DNA of 53,354 nucleotides from Phycisphaeraceae bacterium (GTDB lineage Bacteria > Planctomycetota > Phycisphaerae > Phycisphaerales > Phycisphaeraceae). Location of the stretch: positions 1 through 53,354 of the forward strand of contig JAJDCU010000074.1 of assembly GCA_029260655.1 (NCBI GenBank), in the 5' to 3' direction. A program made the position numbers and the translations under genes. The notes beneath the pieces were generated by a model. That model was not told the DNA's origin and did no database searches. It saw only the letters and a program-made list of their open reading frames with translations. Positions 7,742 to 16,863 of the stretch are shown here, piece by piece; the stretch's first letter is position 1, and each line of letters starts with the position of its first letter.

Positions 7742-9406
7742 ATGAGAAAGCAATGGCGACCAACCCCACTCACTCTCGGCAACCGCCTTGATGGCCAGGG
7801 CGACGTACTTCTCTCGCCCTCAGACCGCGAATCCCACACCTACATCGCCGGTGCCACTCGCACCGGCAAATCCAAGCTCATCGAGCATCTGATCCGCCAG
7901 GACATCGGTTCATGGCGAAAGCACCGCTGCGGAATGTTACTCCTGGACCCCCATGGCGAGGTGTACCACGAAGTCATGCGTGCGGTGGCCGCTCGTGGTA
8001 TGACCGACATACCAATCGTCCCCATTGATCTCACCGATCCCGAATACATCGTCTCGTATAACGTGCTGAGGAAGCAACAGGCTGATGTATCAGCTGTCGT
8101 CAATGCTCTTGTCAGGGGTATGACGCACGTATGGGGTGTGGATGGAACCAATGAAACCCCGCTCTATGAGCTATGGATTGTCAATCTACTGGACGCTCTC
8201 TACCAGCTTGACCAAACATTGGCCGAAGCGCCCTTGATGCTGTCATTGAATGATGAGAACTATCGCAAGCGAGTGCTCCCCCAGCTATCCGGCAGTACAG
8301 AAGAGCATTGGAAAGCTGCCTGCATGATGGGCAAGAAAGAGTTCCGGGGCGAGGTGGGTTCAACCGCCAGACGCTTTCATCGTTTCCAGTTCAACGAGAA
8401 ACTTCGCCTGATGCTGGGCACAAAGGAGCCGTCCTTTGACTTCGGACAGGCTATCGAAGAAGGCTGGATTGTGCTGGTCAATCTCTCAACCGAAGGGGCA
8501 TGGGCTGAAGAGAAGGATGCAGACACACTGGCCACCCTAATGCTCACGGATCTATGGACAGCCGCCAAGGCCCGGGGCAAGGGCAAGGACAAGAGACCAT
8601 TCCGTGTCGTCATCGACGAGTTCCAAAACTTCATTACCCCGACCATTGCCAAGAACCTGGCACAAGCGGCGGGCTATGGTCTTCACCTGACTTTGGCGAC
8701 GCAGTTCCCGACGCAACTGCTGTCGGCCGGCAGCGTCGGCGAAGACATCTACCGCAACGTCATGGGTAATGCTCGCTCCAAGATCGTCTTCTCGCTTGAA
8801 GAGCCTGAGTCGTTGAAAGCTTTGAGTGAATGGCTCTTCCGGGGCAAGATTGACCCCAACCAGATCAAGCAAGAGATCTATGCCACCCGTGCGGTTGGCC
8901 AGAAGCTCACTACACTCTCCGGCTACTCGTCCACCACGACGGATTCAGAGAGTTCGGGCGAGACAGAAACGATTGATGATGATGGGAATAGGTCGAGCAG
9001 TAGTTCGCGCGACCAATCGAGTCATTCTTCAAGCGAAGCATATAGCGAACACGAGGCGTTCGCCACGGTATACGGCAAGGAGTTGGCTTCGCGGCAGTAC
9101 CGCTCCATCGACGAGCAACTCTTCCTAGCAACACAACACATCGTCGGCCAGGACCAACGCTACGCCTATGTACGCACCGCCAGCATGAAGACGCCCGTGG
9201 CCATCCGGACTCCCGAAGTCAAGAAGGGAAATGCACGCGACCCGTTTGTGCGAGAGCACACGCATCGCCTATTGGAAAGACTGCCCTTTGCCCTGCGAAC
9301 CGAGGCGGCTAGAAAGCAGCTTGCCGAGCGGCAGGCCGTGATTACCAACCAGAAGTATGGTGTGATCGACGAGCCCACAACCGCCAGCCGTCGGATACCC
9401 AGATAA
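7742..9406 (+). CDS. HerA/TraD-like DNA-translocating ATPase
   Basis: A 554-residue P-loop ATPase of the FtsK/HerA/VirD4 coupling-protein class. Walker A is GATRTGKSKLIEH (about 37-49), then MLLLDPHGE (65-73), and Walker B is FRVVIDEFQNF (about 288-298), followed by an LTLATQFPTQLL sensor region. It lacks N-terminal membrane helices, which sets it apart from classical VirD4/TraG proteins. Residues about 397-440 are an unusual serine-, threonine- and acid-rich linker. Proteins of this class pump DNA during conjugation or in mobile-element biology. No relaxase or mating-pair genes accompany it, so here it is more probably part of an integrative element or a stand-alone defence or mobility function. 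The gene starts 50 to 100 bases after the suspected IS-like hairpin. Confidence 0.8.
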   Translation: MRKQWRPTPLTLGNRLDGQGDVLLSPSDRESHTYIAGATRTGKSKLIEHLIRQDIGSWRKHRCGMLLLDPHGEVYHEVMRAVAARGMTDIPIVPIDLTDPEYIVSYNVLRKQQADVSAVVNALVRGMTHVWGVDGTNETPLYELWIVNLLDALYQLDQTLAEAPLMLSLNDENYRKRVLPQLSGSTEEHWKAACMMGKKEFRGEVGSTARRFHRFQFNEKLRLMLGTKEPSFDFGQAIEEGWIVLVNLSTEGAWAEEKDADTLATLMLTDLWTAAKARGKGKDKRPFRVVIDEFQNFITPTIAKNLAQAAGYGLHLTLATQFPTQLLSAGSVGEDIYRNVMGNARSKIVFSLEEPESLKALSEWLFRGKIDPNQIKQEIYATRAVGQKLTTLSGYSSTTTDSESSGETETIDDDGNRSSSSSRDQSSHSSSEAYSEHEAFATVYGKELASRQYRSIDEQLFLATQHIVGQDQRYAYVRTASMKTPVAIRTPEVKKGNARDPFVREHTHRLLERLPFALRTEAARKQLAERQAVITNQKYGVIDEPTTASRRIPR

Positions 9407-9589
9407 TTATTGCTTCCGGCATCTTGCGCGATATACTTGAGGGTCAATACTTGGCCCATTCACCCATTAAGGAGCGATGCCAGCAAGATAAGTTAGACCC
9501 AACATCCTGACTTCTGCGAAAGCAGACGCCTTATTCGTTCAAACTACCCGGTGTATTCTCCTGCATACATCAATGAGTCTCTGAACCGT

Positions 9590-9850
9590 TTCCCTGTTTT
9601 GGGTCGATTTACAGGGATTTTTTCGTTTTCGCAGGGAAGATGGGGGTTTGGACGGTAGGTCGACCGCGGTTACTGGCTGAAATACCGAGACTTACGGCGG
9701 TTCATTTCTGAATTCCCTACGCCGTGTAACAGGGAACGAGCAGGGAATTAACAGGCGGCAGATCGAGGCCTTTGGCGGGCTTGAGGTGGGCGGTGGCCGC
9801 GCCTCGAACAAGGCTGTAATCAAGCCCCTGCTTAGGGGTATTCCCTATTG
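9590..9850. repeat. Cluster of short CAGGGAA / TTCCCTG repeats
   Basis: Within the 489-base gap 9407-9895 the word AGGGA(A), or its complement TTCCCT, recurs at about 9590, 9612, 9632, 9713, 9730, 9741 and 9842. CCCTGT (9592-9597) and ACAGGG (9611-9616) pair around a 13-base loop. No coding sequence is evident. Similar CAGGGAA clusters are familiar to me near integrated elements in planctomycetes, so this may be an attachment or recombination region, but that link is from memory and not tested. Confidence 0.5.
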
Positions 9851-9895
9851 TTGGTGCCTTGCAAGCACTAGAGTTACGGGCTACTTGTGATCGCT

Positions 9896-10990
9896 ATGAA
9901 CCAATCGATTTACGTCTTAGTACACCTCCTATTGGAGTCGTTTTCGGTACATCGTGATGCCCAGGTCCGGTTCCTGAAGGAAGAGAACCGGATCCTCCGT
10001 TCGCGGATCTCTAGCCAACGCTTGATCCTCGATCCCGAGGAGCGAACCCGGCTTCTGACCATCGGCGCTGAGTTGAAGCATCAGGTTAAGGGGCTGGTCA
10101 GCATTGTCCAATTCCGAACCTATCAGCGCTGGGTCAAGGAGCAGGCATCAGGCAAGAAGCCCGGCCGTGTCGGCCGCCCCCGGAAGATTGGCCAGGATGT
10201 CCGCCAAGCCATCATCAGGTTTGCAAGGGAGAACCCAGGCTGGGGCTACCTTAGAATCGTCGGCGAACTACTCAAGCTGCGCTGCAACGTTGGTAAGACC
10301 AGTGTCCGGCGGATCCTGCGTGAAGAACGCATCTATCCCAAACCCACCAGGCCCAACCGTACCGATCGAGTGGACTATCAGCCCTGGGACCAGTTCATCA
10401 AACTCCACGTCAACACACTGGTGGCCTGCGACTTCTTCAGCAAGGCGATCTGGACGCCGTTTGGCAAGCGTCAAGCCTTCTCGCTGATGTTCATTCACGT
10501 CGGGACGCGAAAGGTCTGGGTCTCCCCGACAACCTATCACCCCAACGAGGCTTGGGTAAAACAACAAGCCCGCAACGTGCTGATGTGGTTGGATGACAAC
10601 GAGATTCAGGCGACTCACATGATCCGCGACCGGGACACGAAGTTCACCACCAGCTTCGATCAACTGATAAAGACTTCCGGGGTCAAGGCCGTGAAGTCGC
10701 CGGTGATGGCGCCCAACGCCAACGCATTCGCCGAGGCCTGGATCGGATCGATCAAGCGGGAATGTTTGAACCATTTTATGTGCTTTAGCTTAAAGCACCT
10801 GGACCACATCGTGCAGGCGTACATCTACTTCTACAACGCGTATCGCCCGCATCAGGGCATAGGCAATCAGACGCTTCGTCTCGCTGGCGAACCTCTGAAG
10901 TACTCGGGCCAAGCAGCTCTGAAGCTGGGCGATCTCGAATGCGTCGAACAACTCGGCGGGTTGCTCAAATCCTACCGCCGCGCCGCGTGA
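9896..10990 (+). mobile_element. DDE transposase with integrase core (IS3/IS481-like)
   Basis: A 364-residue single-frame transposase. The N-terminus has a leucine-rich helical segment and an HTH-like region (about 85-150, including RKIGQDVRQAI). The integrase core (rve) carries the catalytic acids in VACDFF, MIRDRDTKF and AFAEAWIGSIKREC, spaced as expected for D,D35E enzymes, followed by FYNAYRPHQG. A GTG at 9887 is an alternative start three codons upstream. The frame appears intact, so the element may be functional, but I could not identify terminal inverted repeats or a target duplication by eye. It separates the HerA-like ATPase from the prophage-derived block. Confidence 0.85.
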
Positions 10991-11018
10991 AGCCGGAGCC
11001 ATTTGGTTGTCATAAAGC

Positions 11019-11294
11019 GTGGTTCCACAGCGACCTGGCAGCCCCCCCGAGTCAGCAGGTGTCACAAGCCTGCTACTTCAGGCCGAAAGGGCTCGTGCTG
11101 ATTCGAGTGCCATCGAGGCTCTTTCAATTGCGAATCGATGCGCATCTCGCACACATCTTTCTGAGGATACGGCCTCATCTGTTAGATCCAGCATGGCTTG
11201 GATCGAGCGGACCGCAGAACAATTAAATAGCGCGTTAGGCGATGAGCGGACCTGTTCCCGGGCCGGTCAGTCGTTGCGTGTGGTTTCTCCCTGA
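11019..11294 (+). pseudogene. Possible remnant coding fragment downstream of the transposase
   Basis: The 384-base gap 10991-11374 has no clear gene. One frame (11019-11294) reads as a helical, Ala/Ser/Glu-rich peptide ending in a normal stop, without a credible start or ribosome binding site. It could be the 3' part of a gene cut by the insertion of the adjacent transposon. The fragment is too short to assign to a family, and chance is a real alternative in this composition. Confidence 0.2.
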
Positions 11295-11374
11295 TCAGAA
11301 GAGCCCACATCCACCTGTACTTGGCCCGGGAATCCACCGGCGCGATCGCTGCGCCTCCTCAGAAAGTTCACCCA

Positions 11375-12754
11375 ATGCCACAAACGACTCAACAACACTC
11401 AAAACCCCAGTTGGAGCACGTCTCCCCCGACACGCTTCGTCCGCATCCAGACAATCCGCGTATCCATACACGCAAACAGATCAAGCAAGTGGCCAACAGC
11501 ATTAAAGCCTTCGGCTTCCAGGGCGTGGTCCTGGCCGATGAAGACTCGCAGTTGATTGCGGGGCACGCCCGTGTCGAAGCCTGCAAACTTTTGGGTGTCA
11601 CCGAAGTCCCGTTGCTCCGTGTCAAAAACCTGACCGACGAACAGGTTCGTGGTCTGATGATCGCTGACAACCGGTTGACAGATAACAGCGATTGGGATGA
11701 TCGGTTGCTCGGCCACAATCTGAAGATCCTCGCGGACCTCGAGCTTGATTTCGACCTCGATGCAGTGGGTTTTGACTACGGCGAACTCGAATTCCGCATC
11801 GGACAGATCGAGCTTACTAACGACGACGAACAATGTGCCGAAGATAATGAGTCCTCGCTTCCGGATTTTGATCAGGTCCAAGCGGTATCGAAACCGGGTG
11901 ATCTGTGGTGTCTTGGGGATCACCGGCTGATCTGTAACGACTCGACCCTCGCCGAGACGTACGAACAACTACTCGGAAACGAACGGGCGGCCATGATCTT
12001 CACAGATCCGCCGTACAACCTCCCGGCTCGTGACATCGGGAAGATCTGTGCCGAAGCGCACCGCGATTTTGCGATGGGCTTCGGTGAGATGACCCCGGAA
12101 GAGTTTACGGCCTTCTTGGGTTCGGTGATTAATAAACTTTGCCAGTACAGCGTGCCGGGTTCGATTCATTACATTTTCATGGATTGGAGGCACGCCGCCG
12201 AGATACTCACGGCGGGACAGACCCACTACTCTGAGTTCAAGAATCTTTGCGTTTGGTCGAAGGATCGAGCGGGTATGGGTACGTTTTACAGAAGCCAGCA
12301 CGAACTGGTCTTCGTGTTCAAACACGGCGATGCACCCCACCAAAACCATTTCGAGTTGGGTCAGCACGGCCGCACTCGCAGCAACGTTTGGCACTATCCT
12401 TCGGCTCGCAGCATGACTTCTGGGGACGGTGATTTCGACCGAGACGAAGTATTAGAACATCACCCTACGGTTAAGCCCGTCAAGCTCATCGAAGAAATCG
12501 CCCTCGATTGTTCGCGCCGCGGCGAGATTGTTTTAGATCCGTTTCTCGGCAGTGGATCTACGCTAATCGCCTGTGAAAAGACCCAACGACGATGTTTTGG
12601 TATCGAGCTTGAACCACGCTACGTCGATGTAGCGATCCAGCGCTGGCAGCAATGGACGGAGCAGGAGGCGATCCACGAAGCAACTGGCCAGACCTACAAC
12701 CAGATTGCCACCCAGCGCGGCGAAGCGATGAGCAAGGAGCCTACCGATGCCTGA
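11375..12754 (+). CDS. ParB-domain DNA methyltransferase (N6-adenine/N4-cytosine type)
   Basis: A 459-residue fusion. Residues about 10-120 are a ParB/Srx-like N-terminal domain (LRPHPDNPR, then QLIAGHARVEACKLLG and MIADNRL). After an acidic linker comes a beta-class DNA methyltransferase: the catalytic DPPY motif at 211-214 precedes the SAM-binding DPFLGSGST at 388-396, an order typical of N6-adenine or N4-cytosine enzymes. Such ParB-methyltransferase fusions are common in prophages and integrative elements, usually without a restriction partner, and here too none is present. The ATG at 11375 is preferred to the TTG at 11321, which would add 18 non-conserved residues. The stop overlaps the DUF5681 gene by 8 bases, so the two are coupled with the terminase that follows. 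Confidence 0.88.
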   Translation: MPQTTQQHSKPQLEHVSPDTLRPHPDNPRIHTRKQIKQVANSIKAFGFQGVVLADEDSQLIAGHARVEACKLLGVTEVPLLRVKNLTDEQVRGLMIADNRLTDNSDWDDRLLGHNLKILADLELDFDLDAVGFDYGELEFRIGQIELTNDDEQCAEDNESSLPDFDQVQAVSKPGDLWCLGDHRLICNDSTLAETYEQLLGNERAAMIFTDPPYNLPARDIGKICAEAHRDFAMGFGEMTPEEFTAFLGSVINKLCQYSVPGSIHYIFMDWRHAAEILTAGQTHYSEFKNLCVWSKDRAGMGTFYRSQHELVFVFKHGDAPHQNHFELGQHGRTRSNVWHYPSARSMTSGDGDFDRDEVLEHHPTVKPVKLIEEIALDCSRRGEIVLDPFLGSGSTLIACEKTQRRCFGIELEPRYVDVAIQRWQQWTEQEAIHEATGQTYNQIATQRGEAMSKEPTDA

Positions 12755-13121
12755 GGAGCAATCCGAAGACTATGAAGTCGGCTACGGTAAGCCGCCACAG
12801 AGCACAAGGTTCCAACCGGGGCAATCCGGGAACCCAAAGGGAAGGCCAAAGAGAACCAAGAACGCCGAAACGCTGCTCGATCAAATTTTAAGTAAAACGA
12901 TTCGAATATCGGACAGTGGCACGCCGCGCACCCTCACGATGGCGCAGGCCTTCATCCAAAGTCTGGTGACGGATGCGGTCAAAGGCAAGGCCGACGCACG
13001 TCGGATGGTCTTCGCATACATGATGGCTCAGAAAGAAGTGGAAGGATTCGAAATCGACGCTGCTGACAAGAAAGCCCTGGATGAATTTCTCAAGCGAGTG
13101 AATCAGCAGGACAAGGAGTAA
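12747..13121 (+). CDS. DUF5681 domain protein (small-terminase-like position)
   Basis: A 124-residue protein beginning with the DUF5681 signature: GYGKPPQSTRF, then PGQSGNPKGRPK (about 29-40), followed by a helical tail. Members are regularly encoded just before large terminase genes in prophage-like elements, where they may act as a small terminase or DNA-binding partner; this role is inferred. The gene overlaps the methyltransferase stop and ends 4 bases before the terminase start, so the three form one operon. Confidence 0.85.
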   Translation: MPEEQSEDYEVGYGKPPQSTRFQPGQSGNPKGRPKRTKNAETLLDQILSKTIRISDSGTPRTLTMAQAFIQSLVTDAVKGKADARRMVFAYMMAQKEVEGFEIDAADKKALDEFLKRVNQQDKE

Positions 13122-13125
13122 GCAA

Positions 13126-14226
13126 TTGGATACTACAGCAAAGGCTATCCGTCACATGTATCGCACCGATCTAGCCAGCTTTGTCCGGTTGGCGTTCAAG
13201 CTTGTCGAACCTGGTGCGGATTTTATCCCCCACTGGTCAATCGATATGGTGAGCGATGCGCTGATGCGCTGCCACCGCGGTGAGACCAAGCGGCTGATTA
13301 TCAACATGCCACCTCGCTACCTCAAGTCGTTCTGTGCGTCGGTCGCGTTCCCGGCCTGGTCGCTGGCCTTGCGCCCCGAGTCCAAGATCATGTGCATCAC
13401 CGGCAACCGGGGGCTGGTCGAAGACCAGCACCAGATGAATCTTCGGTTGATGAGCCACCCCAACTACCGGGCACTGTTCCCTCATATCAAGAGTCTCGAT
13501 GACAAGGGCCAGACGATCCGCTTGCCCCACGGCGGTATACGCAGCGCTCATGTGCTCACACCCGGCTCGGGGATCACGGGGCTTGGTGCCGACACGATTA
13601 TCATCGACGACCCGCTGCCTGCGGGCTACACCGACGACGAAAAGCGGATCGAGCAGGTCAACCGGTGGTACGACCAGAACGTCTACCAACGGTTAAATGA
13701 CAAGGCCAACGGCGTAGTCATCGTGGTGATGCAGCGGCTGCACGTCGATGATTTGACGGGTCACTTGCTAAAGCAGGACGGGTGGGAGTTGTTGAACTTG
13801 CCCGCCGTGGCGATGCAAGATGAGCAGTATCCCCAACTATTCGGTGATCGTATCGTGCGGCGCTGGGGTGACGCGTTGAACATAGAGATTGAATCGATCG
13901 ACGAACTAAAAGAAGCGATGCGGCGTATGGGCGCTAAGACCTTTATGGCTCAGTACCAGCAAAAGCCCTATCCGCCTGGAGAAGGTAACGGCTTTCATGG
14001 GCCGTACCGCTGGATGACACCCGTTGGGCCGGAGATGCCTGGTGTTGGCGAGATGAACGTCGCGTTCATACATCGCAGTCAGGAAGACATCGTTGAAGAT
14101 GAGCTTTTCCATGAACCCCATTGCCCGCCTTCAAATGAACCTGCGTTAAGACAGACGACCACTGATGAGTGGCATACGCTCGCCCGAAAAATCCGGCGCC
14201 CTGCAACAAGCAAGTCTAAATTCTAA
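13126..14226 (+). CDS. Phage terminase large subunit, nuclease domain missing
   Basis: A 366-residue protein with the ATPase half of a phage large terminase: Walker A-like MPPRYLKS (about 61-68), a CITGN strand (about 92), and Walker B IIIDDPL (about 160). It continues normally to AQYQQKPYPPGEGN (about 275-288), the point where family members enter their RNase H-like nuclease domain. From there the sequence becomes unrelated and stops about 80 residues later, so the protein should not cut DNA. This could be an old frameshift or a recombination junction. It starts at TTG with AAGGAG upstream, 4 bases after DUF5681. No portal, capsid or tail genes follow, so this is a prophage remnant rather than a phage. 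Confidence 0.8.
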   Translation: MDTTAKAIRHMYRTDLASFVRLAFKLVEPGADFIPHWSIDMVSDALMRCHRGETKRLIINMPPRYLKSFCASVAFPAWSLALRPESKIMCITGNRGLVEDQHQMNLRLMSHPNYRALFPHIKSLDDKGQTIRLPHGGIRSAHVLTPGSGITGLGADTIIIDDPLPAGYTDDEKRIEQVNRWYDQNVYQRLNDKANGVVIVVMQRLHVDDLTGHLLKQDGWELLNLPAVAMQDEQYPQLFGDRIVRRWGDALNIEIESIDELKEAMRRMGAKTFMAQYQQKPYPPGEGNGFHGPYRWMTPVGPEMPGVGEMNVAFIHRSQEDIVEDELFHEPHCPPSNEPALRQTTTDEWHTLARKIRRPATSKSKF

Positions 14227-14306
14227 ACCACCGATGATGATGAAAAACGCCCTATATATGCAAAAAGGACTTGATCTTCCGCCCGGTTCATGCGTGTATA
14301 CGGGGG

Positions 14307-14825
14307 ATGAAAGAGTCTCTGGACAATGGCGATTTTGAGGCCCTAAAGCGGCTACCCGTGGCCGAACTAGGGCGATTGTGGCGGGATAACGCCGGGCGTA
14401 AAGCCAGGCAGAAGGAGCCGCCGCGCGTCCGAGCTCTGCTGGCTCGGGATCTGGCCTGGTGGGCCCAACAGCGGGGGCGAAGTGGGCTCGACGCGGAGAC
14501 CCAAGGCCTACTCAACGCTGCTATCCGGCAGGCCAAGGCCCGGGCCGCTGACCCAAGGGATAACCCTGCTCCACCCCGGAACCCCCGGCACCCCCAGAAA
14601 CGCCGCACCAAGAAGCCCGAGCTTCAGGCAGGGGTCACGCTGATCCGCAAGTGGCGGGGTAAGACCTACAAAGTGAAGGTGATTGAGGATCACAAAGGCC
14701 AGAAACGATACCAATTCGCCGACCGCGAGTACCGCAGCCTGACGCACATCGCCCAGGAAATCACCGGCGCCCATTGGTCTGGCCCACGCTTCTTCGGCCT
14801 CAACCGTGTGAGGTCCACAGGATGA
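14307..14825 (+). CDS. DUF2924 domain protein
   Basis: A protein of about 172 residues (184 if the TTG at 14271 is used). It shows the DUF2924 pattern: AELGRLWRDNAGRKAR, the basic central linker, GVTLIRKWRGKTYKVKV, and the closing ITGAHWSGPRFFGL. The family has no known biochemical function, but it is repeatedly found directly upstream of large serine recombinases in integrative elements, as here, where its stop overlaps the recombinase start (ATGA). It may be a recombination accessory or directionality protein; that is inference from position. Confidence 0.85.
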   Translation: MKESLDNGDFEALKRLPVAELGRLWRDNAGRKARQKEPPRVRALLARDLAWWAQQRGRSGLDAETQGLLNAAIRQAKARAADPRDNPAPPRNPRHPQKRRTKKPELQAGVTLIRKWRGKTYKVKVIEDHKGQKRYQFADREYRSLTHIAQEITGAHWSGPRFFGLNRVRSTG

Positions 14826-16561
14826 GCCCCCGGAAACTATCCGAAATTAAACGATGTGCGATCTACACCCGCAAGTCTCACGAAGAGGGATTGGATCAGG
14901 CTTTCAACTCGCTCGACGCACAACGCGAAGCCGGGCTCGACTACATCAAGAGCCAGAAGCACGAGGGCTGGCAGGTCATCGACAAACAATATGACGACGG
15001 CGGATTCACCGGCGGCAACATGGAACGGCCGGGGCTCAAGGAACTGCTCCAAGACATCGAGCGCGGCACTTGCGGGGGCGTCGATGTGGTGGTGGTCTAC
15101 AAGGTCGATCGCCTGTCTCGCTCGCTGCACGACTTCGCGCAGATCATGAAACGGTTCGACGAACAAGAGGTATCTTTCGTCTCGGTTACCCAGCAATTCA
15201 ACACGACCACGTCGATGGGCCGGCTGACCTTGAATATGCTGCTGAGCTTTGCGCAGTTCGAGCGTGAGGTTACCGGCGAGCGCATCCGCGACAAGCTCGC
15301 CGCGACGAAGAAGAAGGGTCTGTGGGTGACAGGCCAGCCGCCGTTGGGCTACGAGACCGTCGATAGGGAGTTAGTGATTTTGCCCGCGGAAGCCGAACTG
15401 GTTCGTCGGGTCTTCAAAGGGTATCTGGAACAGGCTTCATTAATTGAGTTGGCAGGACGGCTCAATCGAGCGGGTTGCACCACGAAACACTGGCTGAGCA
15501 GTCGCGACCGTTGGCACGGCGGCAAGCCGCTCACCCCCAAGTACTTGTACCGTATCCTCACCAACCCGCTGTACATCGGGAAGATCACCCACAAGGACAA
15601 GGTCTGGCCCGGGCAGCACAAGCCGATCATCCCCCGGGAACTTTGGGATCAAGTTCAGCAAGCCATCAATAAGCGGGAGCGTCAGACCCGGCACCGCTGG
15701 GACCACACGCACCTACTCAAGGGCAAGCTGCGCACCCACGAAGACTCCACGATGAGCCCCGGCGCTGTGCATCGGCCAAGTAAGGTGAAGGGTGAAAAAC
15801 GATTAGTTCGGTACTACGTCAGCCAAAAGGCGATGCGTCAAGGCTACAAGCATTGCCCGATCAAAACGATCAACGCGGTCCACATCGACAATCTTGTTCG
15901 CGCGTTGGTACTCGACCACCTCGACAGCCAGGCACTCGAACACCTGAGGAATCGTGACAGCGAGGCCCGTGACTTCTGGGTCCGTGAGATCATCGATCAG
16001 ATCGTATTGTCACCCGACCAACTTACGATTGAGTTGAATAGCGATCAGCTCGAAGCGTGCAAAGATTTTGAATGGCCGGAACTCAAAGCCGGTGTGGATG
16101 CGTCATCGGCCTGCCTCTACAAGCCCACCGTGGAACAACGGCGTGGCAAGACCGTTCTGGTACTGGCCATCCAGATCAAGCGACTGGATGGGAGGCGGCA
16201 ACTGCTGTCTCCCAATGGACAAGACTTGTTTATGTCTGCGGAACCCGAGCCGAAAGACCACATCGTCGCCGCGATCGGTAACGCGTACCGGTGGCGGGAA
16301 TTATTGATCCAGGACAACCTGACGCTCACCCAATTGGCCAATCGGATCGGATTCTCCGAGAGCCAGATCCGCAAGTACCTGCCTTTGATCAATCTCTCGC
16401 CGAACATTCTCAAATGCGCGTTGACTGGCCACCTCCCGCCAAGGGTGACCCTGATGATCCTACTAGCCGCGGCCCGGCACCTTGACTGGCAGCAGCAGGC
16501 CCACTTCCTCGGGTTCGACCAGATCCCCTCAAGTCAGCTCATCCCAACTAAGTCAAGCTAA
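14822..16561 (+). CDS. Large serine recombinase (resolvase/integrase family)
   Basis: A 579-residue site-specific recombinase. The catalytic domain contains IYTRKS (nucleophile about Ser19), SLDAQREAG and YKVDRLSRSLHDF; a recombinase domain follows (about 190-300, with LTNPLYIGKI). The zinc-ribbon region normally rich in CxxC pairs reads HLLKGKLRTHEDS without cysteine pairs, so zinc binding looks lost, while a long C-terminal part remains with an HTH-like segment (LTLTQLANRIGFSESQIRKYL, about 505-525). It is translationally coupled to DUF2924. As the last gene before a tRNA-Ser locus it is the probable integrase of the element to its left. No att core could be fixed by eye. Confidence 0.9.
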   Translation: MSPRKLSEIKRCAIYTRKSHEEGLDQAFNSLDAQREAGLDYIKSQKHEGWQVIDKQYDDGGFTGGNMERPGLKELLQDIERGTCGGVDVVVVYKVDRLSRSLHDFAQIMKRFDEQEVSFVSVTQQFNTTTSMGRLTLNMLLSFAQFEREVTGERIRDKLAATKKKGLWVTGQPPLGYETVDRELVILPAEAELVRRVFKGYLEQASLIELAGRLNRAGCTTKHWLSSRDRWHGGKPLTPKYLYRILTNPLYIGKITHKDKVWPGQHKPIIPRELWDQVQQAINKRERQTRHRWDHTHLLKGKLRTHEDSTMSPGAVHRPSKVKGEKRLVRYYVSQKAMRQGYKHCPIKTINAVHIDNLVRALVLDHLDSQALEHLRNRDSEARDFWVREIIDQIVLSPDQLTIELNSDQLEACKDFEWPELKAGVDASSACLYKPTVEQRRGKTVLVLAIQIKRLDGRRQLLSPNGQDLFMSAEPEPKDHIVAAIGNAYRWRELLIQDNLTLTQLANRIGFSESQIRKYLPLINLSPNILKCALTGHLPPRVTLMILLAAARHLDWQQQAHFLGFDQIPSSQLIPTKSS

Positions 16562-16617
16562 ATCGCATTACTCTTAGGGAGCGGCCCGCGCGAAAGCGCA
16601 CCGCTCAAAATGGCGAA

Positions 16618-16747
16618 AGAGACGTTTGGCTAATTCGCCCCCAATGAGCCCTTATTGATCCAGAGTTACGCCAACAGAGACAGTCGCCAAAACGCACAAT
16701 CCCCCGTGTTTGCGGGGGATTGTGCATGTGCTGGGCGAAACGTCTCT
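16618..16747. repeat. Nested inverted repeat between recombinase and tRNA-Ser
   Basis: AGAGACGTTT (16618-16627) and AAACGTCTCT (16738-16747) are perfect 10-base inverted repeats, 110 bases apart, and enclose the strong tRNA terminator hairpin. They lie in the only gap between the serine recombinase and the tRNA-Ser gene. They may be part of an attachment site or of the element boundary; a purely structural role in the tRNA 3' region is the alternative. Confidence 0.45.
16694..16725 (-). terminator. Rho-independent terminator of tRNA-Ser
   Basis: GCACAATCCCCCG (16694-16706) pairs perfectly over 13 bases with 16713-16725 around a 6-base loop. On the minus strand the stem is followed by GTTTTGG, giving a short U run. 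It lies about 50 bases beyond the 3' end of the tRNA gene and fits its terminator. Confidence 0.75.
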
Positions 16748-16775
16748 AAGTGATTTAGAGAGCGTTTGTTAGAAG

Positions 16776-16863
16776 CGGAGAGGGAGGGATTCGAACCCTC
16801 GGTACGGACAAGCCGCACACACGATTTCCAGTCGTGCACCTTCAGCCACTCGGTCACCTCTCC
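16776..16863 (-). tRNA. tRNA-Ser (anticodon GGA)
   Basis: The 88-base gene on the minus strand has a perfect 7-bp acceptor stem (16857-16863 with 16777-16783) and discriminator G at 16776. It also has the D-loop GTGGCTGAAGG, an anticodon arm with GGA at 16827-16829, the long variable arm typical of serine and a T-arm with GGTTCGAATCC. The 3' CCA is not encoded. It is transcribed away from truB and towards the recombinase. Confidence 0.97.
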
